Below are positions 1-7,240 of a stretch of 13,707 bases of DNA, piece after piece (within the stretch, counting starts at the first letter, position 1; each line of letters starts with the position of its first letter). Position numbers and translations under genes: made by a program. The notes beneath the pieces are model-generated. The model saw only the letters and a program-made list of their open reading frames with translations, was not told the DNA's origin and searched no databases. This DNA is from an uncultured Alphaproteobacteria bacterium. Its GTDB lineage: Bacteria; Pseudomonadota; Alphaproteobacteria; Rs-D84. The stretch is from assembly GCA_937900435.1 (NCBI GenBank), contig CALCEG010000131.1:1-13707 (forward strand), written 5' to 3'.

Positions 1-67
1 CCTTCTTTACATAAGGATTTTTTCTTAATTCTTCAACTTGTTCATCAGTAAAATAATTAATACCCAT
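1..67 (-). CDS. N-terminus of a transposase-associated HTH protein (IS3-like OrfA?), cut by window edge
   Basis: Only the first 22 codons are present; the rest lies beyond position 1. The ATG (65-67) is preceded by a good Shine-Dalgarno AAGGAG that overlaps the last codons of gltX, and the two genes are separated by 2 bases. The visible protein starts MGINYFTDEQVEELRKNPYV. The pattern 'FT.EQ...L..NPYVK' is one I associate with short helix-turn-helix OrfA proteins of IS3-like elements, common in gut bacteria. That is recognition from memory on a short fragment, so function is tentative. A repeated insertion element at a contig end would also explain why the assembly stops here. Alternatively this could be an ordinary gene in operon with gltX. 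Confidence 0.45.
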   Translation of the reverse strand, partial: MGINYFTDEQVEELRKNPYVKK

Positions 68-69
68 AA

Positions 70-1659
70 TTAAAGCTCCTTTATTGCAGAATCTATTCTC
101 TTAATGCATTCGTCATATCCCAGCACCTGCATTATGCTGCAAAGGTCTGGTGTATTTGTACGACCCGACAATGCCACGCGTAAATTCATTGCGACATCGC
201 CATTTTTAATACCACATTTTTCGGCGACCGCGACAATCTTGGCCCACCAAGTGTCTTTATCATCTGACGCGTCATACGTTTCCAAGAAGGCACGCAACGC
301 ATCGTGGTTAAATTCATATTCGGTATTTGGAACAAACAAATTGTCCCAGAAAAACGCAACATTTTCCAAGGTTTGCGACCAAGTAATAAAGTCTTTACGC
401 ACACGCTTTGGGTTATCACGTTCAATTCCCAGCACTGCAGTTAAATATTTTTCATCTGCCACCTGCATTTTGTTGACATCTGTTCCATATTCATTTGCCC
501 ATGCAATCACACGCGCGACCAATTCAGGTACTGGCAACGAACCGATAAATTCCTTGGCCCACCATTCCAGTTTTTTCATATCAAACAACGACCCAGATAC
601 TGGCATTTTCTTTGGACGCATTTCGTAATCCCAGAACGATTTAACCAGGCCCTTTACTTTTGCTTCTTCATATCCCGGCGCCAAAATATTTCCCAGATAT
701 TCAATCACAGATTCAACTGGCCAACCCGCTTCCAAGAAAAATGCAACATTTGCCTCCGGGTCTTTACGCTTTGACAATTTTCTTTGCTTGCCTGTTTCTT
801 CATCAATCTTATCCAATGTCGCAATATGAACATATGCAGGCAATTCCCAGCCCATCATACGAAACATCTGAACATGCATTGCAAACGTTCCAAAATAAGA
901 CTCATCACGAACAACATGTGTTGTGTGCATAAAGTGATCATCACACAAGTGTGCAAAATGATACGTTGGCAACCCATCCGTAGATTTAATTAAAACAGTA
1001 TCTTCATTATGTTCTGGCACAGACAGCGACCCACGAACCGCATCTTTGCAGAAAATACGCTGTTCTGGATTACCCATTGAATACAAACGAATTGACGGCA
1101 CAAACCCCTTATCCAGATATGCAATAATTTCTTCTTCGTTTAAATCACGATCACGTGCCCATTCACCATAAATCCCCGTTGCAAAACCTGTCGCTTTTTG
1201 ATTTTCACGAATTTCGTCCATTTCTTCCTGGGTTAAAAAGCACGGATATGCCAACCCACGTGCCAATAAATCTGCCGCCACAGAATGATAAATATCTTTA
1301 CGTTCTGATTGATAATATGGTCCATACACCGGATCATTTTCATACGTAATTCCAAATTCAGCCAACGAATTTATGATAATATCAACTGCATCTTTATTTT
1401 CACGCTTTGTATCTGTATTTTCAATACGTAACAAGAACACACCACCTGACTGTTGTGCCAACTTATAACTAATCAGTGCACTATACAAATTACCCAAATG
1501 CATATAGCCTGTTGGGCTGGGGGCAAATCGTGTCACTTTAACCCCTTCGCCCAGATTGCGTGCTGGGAATTTTTCTTCCAATTCTGCGACTGTATACTTT
1601 GGCGCACCACCTAATACACGCGCGATTAAATCTTTTGATAGACCGTTTCTCATGTTCAT
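70..1659 (-). CDS. gltX: Glutamate--tRNA ligase (GluRS)
   Basis: Class I aminoacyl-tRNA synthetase that charges tRNA(Glu) with glutamate in the cytoplasm. The 529-residue protein carries the class I signature FAPSPTGYMHLGN (residues 45-57, HIGH equivalent HLGN), RIENTDTKR (78-86) and the KMSKS equivalent KLSKR (294-298). The length exceeds the roughly 470 residues of typical proteobacterial GluRS. About 40 residues precede the signature (including RNLGEGVKVTRFAPSPTG), which I associate with the long clostridial-type enzyme, so horizontal origin is possible. The start is supported by AAGGA at 1664-1668; a second ATG two codons in (1653) is an alternative. It is divergent from trmB with only 42 bases between. 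The stop lies 2 bases from the next minus-strand start. Identity is secure; the transfer is inference. Confidence 0.95.
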   Translation of the reverse strand: MNMRNGLSKDLIARVLGGAPKYTVAELEEKFPARNLGEGVKVTRFAPSPTGYMHLGNLYSALISYKLAQQSGGVFLLRIENTDTKRENKDAVDIIINSLAEFGITYENDPVYGPYYQSERKDIYHSVAADLLARGLAYPCFLTQEEMDEIRENQKATGFATGIYGEWARDRDLNEEEIIAYLDKGFVPSIRLYSMGNPEQRIFCKDAVRGSLSVPEHNEDTVLIKSTDGLPTYHFAHLCDDHFMHTTHVVRDESYFGTFAMHVQMFRMMGWELPAYVHIATLDKIDEETGKQRKLSKRKDPEANVAFFLEAGWPVESVIEYLGNILAPGYEEAKVKGLVKSFWDYEMRPKKMPVSGSLFDMKKLEWWAKEFIGSLPVPELVARVIAWANEYGTDVNKMQVADEKYLTAVLGIERDNPKRVRKDFITWSQTLENVAFFWDNLFVPNTEYEFNHDALRAFLETYDASDDKDTWWAKIVAVAEKCGIKNGDVAMNLRVALSGRTNTPDLCSIMQVLGYDECIKRIDSAIKEL

Positions 1660-1666
1660 ATAATCC

Positions 1667-1695
1667 TTGTTTTTTTAATAACTCAATTCTATACT
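1667..1695 (+). promoter_or_regulatory. Sigma70-type promoter of trmB, start point at the ATG
   Basis: A -35 element TTGTTT (1667-1672) and a -10 element TATACT (1690-1695) are separated by exactly 17 bases. The expected transcription start, about 7 bases beyond the -10, falls at the trmB ATG (1702). No Shine-Dalgarno is visible before this ATG. The message is therefore predicted to be leaderless. Confidence 0.6.
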
Positions 1696-1701
1696 AAAAA
1701 T

Positions 1702-2322
1702 ATGGAAAAACAAGAAATAAGAACATTTGGTCGCCGTCATGGCAAAAAATTATCTGCACGTCAACAAATGCTGATTGACACTGTATTGCCAACAATACTG
1801 CCAACATCTGGCGATATATTGGAAATCGGCTTTGGTGCCGGCGAACATATACGCGAACTGGCGCACAACAACCCTGATAAAATTATTATTGGTGCAGAAC
1901 CTTTTATGAACGGCGTGGCCAGTTTACTGTCTGCAATATCAGACCCAAATTCGAATCGGATTATGGATGAATATAAAAATATCAGAATATGGGCTGATGA
2001 TGTTCGTGATTTCTTGCGCAAAAACGATTCGAAATTTTCACAAATTTGGATTTTACACCCCGACCCCTGGCCCAAGGCACGCCATGAAAAACGCCGCCTG
2101 TTATCTGCAGATTTTTTAACAATGTTGTCTGCACACTTGGACAAAGATGGTGAAATAATTATCGGCACAGACCATTGGGAATATTTTGATTGGATTATTG
2201 AACAACTGCGCACAACAAACCTGCGCACATCAACACCAAATATGGAAATAATAGAAACCCGCTATCAACATAAAAACAAAGCAGGAACCGAATCGCCAAA
2301 ATATCTAATAATTAAAAATTAA
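1702..2322 (+). CDS. trmB: tRNA (guanine-N7-)-methyltransferase
   Basis: S-adenosylmethionine-dependent enzyme that makes m7G46 in the variable loop of tRNAs. The 206 residues contain the SAM-binding motif GDILEIGFGAGEH (37-49), the acidic residue ending the second strand (GAEPF, 64-68), and the family hallmark HPDPWPKARHEKRR (119-132), where the PDPWPK core and following basic residues form the tRNA-binding/catalytic region. The C-terminus (TRYQHKNKAG, 186-195) matches the usual 'T.Ye.k....G' ending. Length is normal for the short bacterial form. The start is the only one that fits; it lacks a ribosome binding site but lies at the predicted transcription start. Its last 11 bases overlap the tail of the convergent gene at 2312-2986. 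Confidence 0.95.
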   Translation: MEKQEIRTFGRRHGKKLSARQQMLIDTVLPTILPTSGDILEIGFGAGEHIRELAHNNPDKIIIGAEPFMNGVASLLSAISDPNSNRIMDEYKNIRIWADDVRDFLRKNDSKFSQIWILHPDPWPKARHEKRRLLSADFLTMLSAHLDKDGEIIIGTDHWEYFDWIIEQLRTTNLRTSTPNMEIIETRYQHKNKAGTESPKYLIIKN

Positions 2323-2986
2323 CAAAAAACCTTATCCGTTTAATTAACTGTGGTCGCATCATTTCTGTCAGACGCAAAACTTGCTCTATACGCATTAAAT
2401 CCGGCCCCACAACAAAATGCAATTCAAAATTATTATCTGCACCCCACGCATTTAACATTGCATAAATTCGCCCAACAAAATCAGACTTATTACCCATATC
2501 CTTTGCAAAAACCAACAACAACGAATTTGCGTTTATTTTTTTCAAATTTGCAAACAAATCCCCCCAATCAAACGCACCAACTTCGTTTAAATCCAAACCA
2601 ATTGACAAAGACTTATCAAAAAACAAATCATCTCTTATTGCGTGCATATAATCGACAAACGCACCAATATCAGCATACGACAAAAAGACCTGTGCACCAT
2701 TTGCCCCCTGCTTAAAGGTCAAATTTATTTTTTTTACAACATCAGAAATCGCACATTCTGTAATTCGCGCTTCAGACAAATAAAAACGCGCCATAATCTT
2801 GGTATTAAAATTCTCTAGCCAAGGCCAAATTACTGGCACAGCCGATGGCACAACAGAAATCATCGGCAAATTATTTTCCGATACAACCTCTGCCGCGCGT
2901 GCTAAGTCTGCAGATTCTTTATTAATTCCGCACCACAAAGCCCAACAATCTTCAAAATCGTTTATTAATAGTTTTTTTTCAATCAT
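2312..2986 (-). CDS. Unrecognised conserved-looking protein, possibly TIM-barrel-like
   Basis: I do not recognise this protein. The chosen ATG at 2986 gives 224 residues; an upstream TTG (3019) would add 11, but it sits in the promoter area of the neighbouring divergent gene. No signal peptide or membrane segment is visible. The sequence alternates short hydrophobic strands (LPMISVVPSAVP, KIMARFYLS, NGAQVFLS, LSIGLDLNE, NSLLLVFA, FELHFVVG) with amphipathic helices. This alternation suggests a beta/alpha fold such as a TIM barrel, but that is inference from pattern only. It converges on trmB and its stop lies inside trmB's last codons. The opposite-strand frame over 2350-2715 has unnatural composition (Gln/Thr/Asn/Pro-rich), supporting the minus strand as the real coding strand. 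Confidence 0.65.
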   Translation of the reverse strand: MIEKKLLINDFEDCWALWCGINKESADLARAAEVVSENNLPMISVVPSAVPVIWPWLENFNTKIMARFYLSEARITECAISDVVKKINLTFKQGANGAQVFLSYADIGAFVDYMHAIRDDLFFDKSLSIGLDLNEVGAFDWGDLFANLKKINANSLLLVFAKDMGNKSDFVGRIYAMLNAWGADNNFELHFVVGPDLMRIEQVLRLTEMMRPQLIKRIRFFVNF

Positions 2987-3011
2987 TATGCTTTTTAGTT
3001 TATCACAAATA

Positions 3012-3020
3012 TGATACAAT
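3012..3020 (+). promoter_or_regulatory. Extended -10 promoter of the 3031-5096 operon
   Basis: TGATACAAT is an extended -10 (TG-n-TACAAT, with TACAAT at 3015-3020). The predicted start point lies about 3-4 bases before the ATG at 3031. No convincing -35 is visible, as is usual for extended -10 promoters. There is no Shine-Dalgarno, so a leaderless or near-leaderless message is expected. This is the only visible promoter for the four-gene operon. Confidence 0.5.
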
Positions 3021-3030
3021 TAAAAACATA

Positions 3031-3927
3031 ATGAGAAATAAATTTGATAAATTTTTACTTACGTTATTATGGTTAAGTATCGCGCTACTTGGAACCTGCT
3101 TTTGGTTCAATATAAAGTTTGGTTTTAATATATTTTCCAAGGCCAACTGGAATTATCTTGCCTATATGCAGGCATCGCAACAACCAATAAACACAACATT
3201 TTATATTTCATTGGCAGTTTGCATATTTATATCTATTTTTGGACTTTACTTATTACTGCGTCCACGCTACAGAAAAATCAAAATGGCAAAAACCACCACA
3301 ACGAACACTTCGCCAACCACAAATGAACAACCGACCGCCCCATACTCTTATGCACCTGTGCAGGAACGTCCAAAGCGACTGAACGTTCAACACATACCAT
3401 TACCAACCACACTAACACAATCTGGGGCGCAGCCAGATGTACCTGTTGCTTTGCCTGTACCGCAAACAATACCAACAGCACCTGCACCAACAAGCGCACC
3501 AGTCGCATCAGAATCAAAATGGAACAAGGCAGAAATTACCGCGATATTTGAATCCGCAAAATATATTACCAAAAACACACCAAAAATTAGCGGTCTGCAA
3601 ACCATTCTGTTTGCCATCGGCACTGACGAAACCGTTTGGATTGGTGCAACAGATTGCGCACCTGAACAACTTTCTAAACGCATCGATGTTGTGCAACAAG
3701 TATTCGCAGACACACTTGAAGACATAGAAATAAAAATAAACGGCTTTGTTTTAAACAGCACCCTGCCCGAATCAACATCAGGCATTTTAGTATTTGACAA
3801 TACTGAACATTTACGCGAATATGTAAACAAGCACCCGAACACACCACCCAGTGCAGACGAAGAAGAAAATTTTGAAGCATTTTCTTCTTATATAACAACA
3901 GTTATTGAATACCTAGGACGGATTTAA
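3031..3927 (+). CDS. Membrane-anchored protein with Pro/Thr/Ala-rich linker, function unknown
   Basis: I do not recognise the family. The 298 residues have three parts. Two hydrophobic helices lie at about 8-27 and 57-76. A low-complexity linker rich in Pro, Thr, Ala and Gln spans about 85-160. A C-terminal globular domain (about 163-298) contains a run of beta strands (TILFAIGTDETVWIGATD, then IEIKINGFV and SGILVFDN) and ends in an acidic helix. The basic stretch RPRYRKIK (77-84) after the second helix suggests, by the positive-inside rule, that the linker and C-terminal domain are cytoplasmic. The stop codon overlaps the ATG of the next gene (TAATG at 3925-3929), implying translational coupling. 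It is the first gene of an apparent four-gene operon. Confidence 0.75.
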   Translation: MRNKFDKFLLTLLWLSIALLGTCFWFNIKFGFNIFSKANWNYLAYMQASQQPINTTFYISLAVCIFISIFGLYLLLRPRYRKIKMAKTTTTNTSPTTNEQPTAPYSYAPVQERPKRLNVQHIPLPTTLTQSGAQPDVPVALPVPQTIPTAPAPTSAPVASESKWNKAEITAIFESAKYITKNTPKISGLQTILFAIGTDETVWIGATDCAPEQLSKRIDVVQQVFADTLEDIEIKINGFVLNSTLPESTSGILVFDNTEHLREYVNKHPNTPPSADEEENFEAFSSYITTVIEYLGRI

Positions 3928-4433
3928 TGCAACTAAACCAAAACACTGCAGAAAAACTTATCGAAGAACTGGGCATCAAAAATATGCCACTAATAGCAGT
4001 GCGTCCAGTTTACACATCTGTTTCTGCCGATTGGTTTTCAACGTACAAACGTTTATGCAAGCAATTTATGACATCTCTGACAGATTCTGTTGAAACACTT
4101 GCGTTTATGAATTTGACTCAAGATGAATTTATGAATTTGATTATGGGTAAATCTCTTCCTGCGAATTTATCATTTCGTTTTCGTATACCACTGTCATGGG
4201 GGGGTGCACTGGATATAGACAATATGTTTATGTGCCACACATTCCCAGATTCATACAATATGGACAGATTTATCATACAACAAAGCGACAATGACACTAT
4301 ATGGCTGCCTAATCCTGCAAAGAAGATTTATTTGCCAATACAGTCCAGCACCAGTTCCGCTGGTGGCAACGGCACCGAAGACCGCTTAACAGAAACAATC
4401 GCATCACAAATTGCTAGCAGCAGGGATTTTTAA
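3927..4433 (+). CDS. Unknown protein with degenerate HNH-like motif
   Basis: The 168-residue soluble protein is not recognised as a named family. Residues 82-104 contain FRIPLSWGGALDIDNMFMCH. This resembles the core of HNH nucleases, which usually reads 'hHi.PlswGG..d.dNl..lC..cH'. The GG, the D(I)DN and a following Cys-His are present, but the first catalytic histidine position holds Phe/Arg (RFRIPL), so an active nuclease is doubtful. The C-terminus from about 138 is a Ser/Gly-rich tail. The start ATG overlaps the stop of the upstream gene. The following SUKH-like gene starts 3 bases after the stop. HNH kinship is inference; the protein may simply be a conserved hypothetical. Confidence 0.7.
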   Translation: MQLNQNTAEKLIEELGIKNMPLIAVRPVYTSVSADWFSTYKRLCKQFMTSLTDSVETLAFMNLTQDEFMNLIMGKSLPANLSFRFRIPLSWGGALDIDNMFMCHTFPDSYNMDRFIIQQSDNDTIWLPNPAKKIYLPIQSSTSSAGGNGTEDRLTETIASQIASSRDF

Positions 4434-4436
4434 ACA

Positions 4437-4874
4437 ATGACTGATATTATGGACTTTTTAACACTTATAAAATCACGCGGCGGTGTATTCGCGCCCCCTG
4501 TTCAAACACAGCAATTATCATTAACCAATGCGGCCTTGCAACGCGGTCGTTATGCTGTATTACCCGATTTTTTAATTCAATTATACACAAAATCTGGCGG
4601 TCTAAATTTGGGCACTGGTTATATTTTTGGCCCCAACGATGTTATATACACCCCACCTTTTATTATCCCAAGTATTGTAAAAGTAAACAACGACATTGGT
4701 CCACTTAAAAAGACAATCGGCAAAACCGTATTTGGTCGCAATGACTTATTTTGGTTTGCATATGATGCGTTTGGGATTTGTTATATGCTGAACAACCTGA
4801 CACTTAAACCCGTCAAGAAATATAGCGACCCATACAAAGCAATCAGCGATTGTTTAATCGGGGGAAAATTGTAA
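4437..4874 (+). CDS. SUKH (SMI1/KNR4-like) family protein
   Basis: The 145-residue soluble protein follows the SUKH superfamily layout. An N-terminal helix is followed by LPDFLIQLYTKSGG (residues 42-55; the family's 'LP..f..ly...nGg'), then strands, then IGKTVFGRNDLFWFAYD (94-110; the family's 'ig....gd.f.yd'), and a C-terminal strand/helix (PVKKYSDPYKAISDCL). SUKH proteins are best known as immunity proteins that bind and block nuclease toxins of polymorphic toxin systems, but many members have other or unknown partners. It starts 3 bases after the preceding HNH-like gene and ends 3 bases before the RHH gene. Family assignment is from visible pattern and is moderate; the immunity role is only an inference from the family and neighbour. 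Confidence 0.7.
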   Translation: MTDIMDFLTLIKSRGGVFAPPVQTQQLSLTNAALQRGRYAVLPDFLIQLYTKSGGLNLGTGYIFGPNDVIYTPPFIIPSIVKVNNDIGPLKKTIGKTVFGRNDLFWFAYDAFGICYMLNNLTLKPVKKYSDPYKAISDCLIGGKL

Positions 4875-4877
4875 AAA

Positions 4878-5096
4878 ATGAAAAAAATATCTGTATCTTT
4901 ATCAGGGCATCAGACCAGCATTACACTTGAACCAGAGTTTATTGACGCCCTGCATAGCCTTGCAATACGCAATGGCAAATCAGTTGCATCTATAATCAGC
5001 GACATTGATTCCACACGCACCCCAAACGTAAATTTATCATCTGCGGTACGCGTATGGATTTTAAATCAAATGATTTTACGCATCGCCCAAAATTAA
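4878..5096 (+). CDS. Ribbon-helix-helix (RHH_4) domain DNA-binding protein
   Basis: The 72-residue protein matches the alphaproteobacterial RHH_4 pattern over its whole length. A beta ribbon KKISVSLSGHQTSITLEPEF (residues 2-21) is followed by helix A (IDALHSLAIRNGKS), helix B (VASIISDID), and the characteristic closing block NLSSAVRVWILNQM (52-65). Such proteins are expected to bind DNA as dimers through the ribbon, usually as repressors. A purine-rich Shine-Dalgarno (GGGGGA, about 4860-4865) precedes the ATG. It is the last gene of the four-gene operon and could be its autoregulator, though no operator is evident at 3012-3030. Its stop TAA overlaps the stop of the convergent ybeY-lnt gene through a shared TTAA. 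Confidence 0.9.
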   Translation: MKKISVSLSGHQTSITLEPEFIDALHSLAIRNGKSVASIISDIDSTRTPNVNLSSAVRVWILNQMILRIAQN

Positions 5097-7093
5097 TTTT
5101 TTCGTCTAACCATAAACAAACACACATTCGCAAACAGTAATATTATTATTAACAATCCATTTAATCCAATTGTTCTATACGGGGTTTTGTGCGCTCCCCA
5201 AACAATTCCGTCCAGAATACCAACTTCGCTGATTGGCAACGCAGAAATCACATTTCCATCTGATAAAACAAACGCACTAATACCCGAATAATTTGCACGC
5301 ACGACCGGTACTCCTGATTCTATTGCGTATCTGCGCACCATATCCAAATGCTGATATGTTCCTGGGGTATTACCAAACCAGTTATCATTTGTTATGTTTA
5401 ATACTGCAAACGGTGTCTTGGCACCACGCGGTATCACAGAATCAGAAAAAATAATTTCATAGCAAATTGCCGGCGCAAAAACAAAGTCTTGAAATTCAAC
5501 CAATTCCGCCCCATCACCTGCAGACAGATTTACAGGACTTGGCAAAAATCCCAATGGACTATATTCACCAAACGGCACTAAATGAGATTTACTATACACA
5601 TTTTTTATTTCACCTGTTTTATCAGCAAAAACCATCGAATTATAAATCTTTGAATCATCCAAGAACGTTGCACCAACCACTATATCCGTCCCCAATGCCT
5701 GCGCCAACGGCATAAAATCACCATTCAAAATGGTAAATGGATACGCGGTTTCTGGAAACACAATTAAATCAACTTTGTCGCCACTTGATGCCAACGCAAA
5801 CAATTTTTGCAAATTATTTTCCGCGTTTTTTATCATTTCTTCCCTGTTATGAGTCGCCTTCTGTTCTTGCGATTGTGCAGGCTGGACAATTCGTATAACC
5901 CTTTGCTGTTCATCTGCGCCAACGGATGATAAATTAATATTATACCGCCCCCACAACGCCCCAATCGCCCCCAACAACACAAACAGCGCCAACGTCCCCC
6001 AGGCAAACTTTGATTTTCTGGCGCAAACAACTTCTGTTATGGCAGCTATTGTACCAACAATAACAAAACTTAATCCCAACGCCCCCCACAAAGACATAGA
6101 ATTAGCAACCAATGGCATTTGCATAGTTATATTCGCGATTGGATTCCAAGGAAACCCTGTAAACATCCATTCACGCGCCCACAAAACTAAAACCCAAACC
6201 ATCGCGAACAAAATCGCCCTGTACGCAGGATTTCTGGTAACACGCGAAACTGCAACAAATGGCCACGAAAATACAAACACACCTGCAATCGCCAGTCCAA
6301 TCACCCCAGGCAACGTCCAAACTGCAAATTGAGCAGTCAATTCTGGCACAACATAAATTGAATGCAGTGTCCACCAAAACATCGCGACAGAATACATCGC
6401 ACCAAATGGCGCAACACGCAACAACGTGCGCCAAAAACCACATTTATTTTTATTTCTGACCGTCAACCAATATGCACCACCAACACCAATCAACGTCCAC
6501 CACCATTGATAGAATGGTGCAAAGCCAAAAGACGCAACCCCACCAAACAATGCGTATAGCACATATTGCCAAAAACCATCTTCTTTGATTTTGATTCTAT
6601 TTATAAACCCGACCAACCCACTTGCTGGGCAACAAGACATGTCCGAACACACCACGCACTCAGTATCGTCTTCATATGGATTTTTTATATTTAACTTTCC
6701 CAATATTTTAATTTCTTTTCCTTCCATAACATTTGCATCTTGGTCATTTATATGGTCGTATCCCAACAAGTGCAACACCCCATGCACCAACATATGCGCA
6801 GTATGATTTTGCACAGAAATATTTTCTGCTTTTGCCTCTTTTTTTACAGTATCGAACGAAATATAAATATCCCCCAGCAAGATATCGTCCCCTAATTCAA
6901 ACGACAAAACATTTGTTGGTTTATTTATATTTCTGTATTGTTTATTAATTTTTTGAATTTCTCTGTCATTGGTCAATATTACCGACACTTCGGAATCCTT
7001 ATAATCGTTTCCGACAACCGCATTCGCGATTTTATTAAAATCTATTTTATACTTATTCCAGCGTTTATCGTGTATATCGACCAAGACTTTCAT
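5093..7093 (-). CDS. ybeY-lnt: Fusion of endoribonuclease YbeY and apolipoprotein N-acyltransferase Lnt
   Basis: A single 666-residue frame joins two enzymes. Residues 1-140 are YbeY, the metal-dependent RNase of 16S rRNA maturation, with the zinc motif HGVLHLLGYDH (H104, H108, H114). Residues 173-666 are a full Lnt, which adds the third acyl chain to lipoproteins. It has several hydrophobic helices between about 175 and 382, a periplasmic nitrilase domain with a complete Glu-Lys-Cys triad (E448 in FPETAYPF, K502 in SKSHLVPFGEY, C544 in AICYEIIF), and a final helix at 643-662. The linker (141-172) holds four cysteines (C146, C149, C154, C155). Separate ybeY and lnt genes often lie in one operon with corC between; corC is absent here. 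AAGGA precedes the ATG. The fusion places YbeY on the cytoplasmic face of the inner membrane, as Lnt's N-terminus is cytoplasmic. Confidence 0.93.
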   Translation of the reverse strand: MKVLVDIHDKRWNKYKIDFNKIANAVVGNDYKDSEVSVILTNDREIQKINKQYRNINKPTNVLSFELGDDILLGDIYISFDTVKKEAKAENISVQNHTAHMLVHGVLHLLGYDHINDQDANVMEGKEIKILGKLNIKNPYEDDTECVVCSDMSCCPASGLVGFINRIKIKEDGFWQYVLYALFGGVASFGFAPFYQWWWTLIGVGGAYWLTVRNKNKCGFWRTLLRVAPFGAMYSVAMFWWTLHSIYVVPELTAQFAVWTLPGVIGLAIAGVFVFSWPFVAVSRVTRNPAYRAILFAMVWVLVLWAREWMFTGFPWNPIANITMQMPLVANSMSLWGALGLSFVIVGTIAAITEVVCARKSKFAWGTLALFVLLGAIGALWGRYNINLSSVGADEQQRVIRIVQPAQSQEQKATHNREEMIKNAENNLQKLFALASSGDKVDLIVFPETAYPFTILNGDFMPLAQALGTDIVVGATFLDDSKIYNSMVFADKTGEIKNVYSKSHLVPFGEYSPLGFLPSPVNLSAGDGAELVEFQDFVFAPAICYEIIFSDSVIPRGAKTPFAVLNITNDNWFGNTPGTYQHLDMVRRYAIESGVPVVRANYSGISAFVLSDGNVISALPISEVGILDGIVWGAHKTPYRTIGLNGLLIIILLFANVCLFMVRRKN

Positions 7094-7105
7094 TTATTTT
7101 CCTTT

Positions 7106-7240
7106 TTATGCTTTAAAACTAGTTTCTTTGCCATACAACAATACATCTTTTTTTGGATGCAACTGTTGGACCCCTGAATTAAAGGCCTGCTTTTTCTTTA
7201 CGTTCTCAGCACTATTAATCGTATCGATTGCTTGTTTGGC
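7106..7240 (-). CDS. -1 frame extension of the small basic protein
   Basis: Reading in the -1 frame from GCC at 7240 gives 44 residues before a TAA at 7106-7108, starting AKQAIDTINSAENVKKKQ and ending LLYGKETSFKA. The composition (Lys/Gln/Ala, amphipathic helix) looks like a genuine protein C-terminus. The stop is followed by the AAGGA and ATG of ybeY-lnt at ideal operon spacing. It has no start codon of its own near the junction, so it is best explained as the tail of the upstream frame (7198-7479). Without it, 7106-7197 would be an unexplained gap inside an otherwise tight operon. Confidence 0.55.
   Translation of the reverse strand, partial: AKQAIDTINSAENVKKKQAFNSGVQQLHPKKDVLLYGKETSFKA

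Noticed and set aside
2350..2715. 121-codon plus-strand open frame opposite the unknown minus-strand gene
   Set aside because: Its product is dominated by Gln, Thr, Asn and Pro in a way no neighbour shows, while the minus-strand frame has normal composition and strand/helix alternation.
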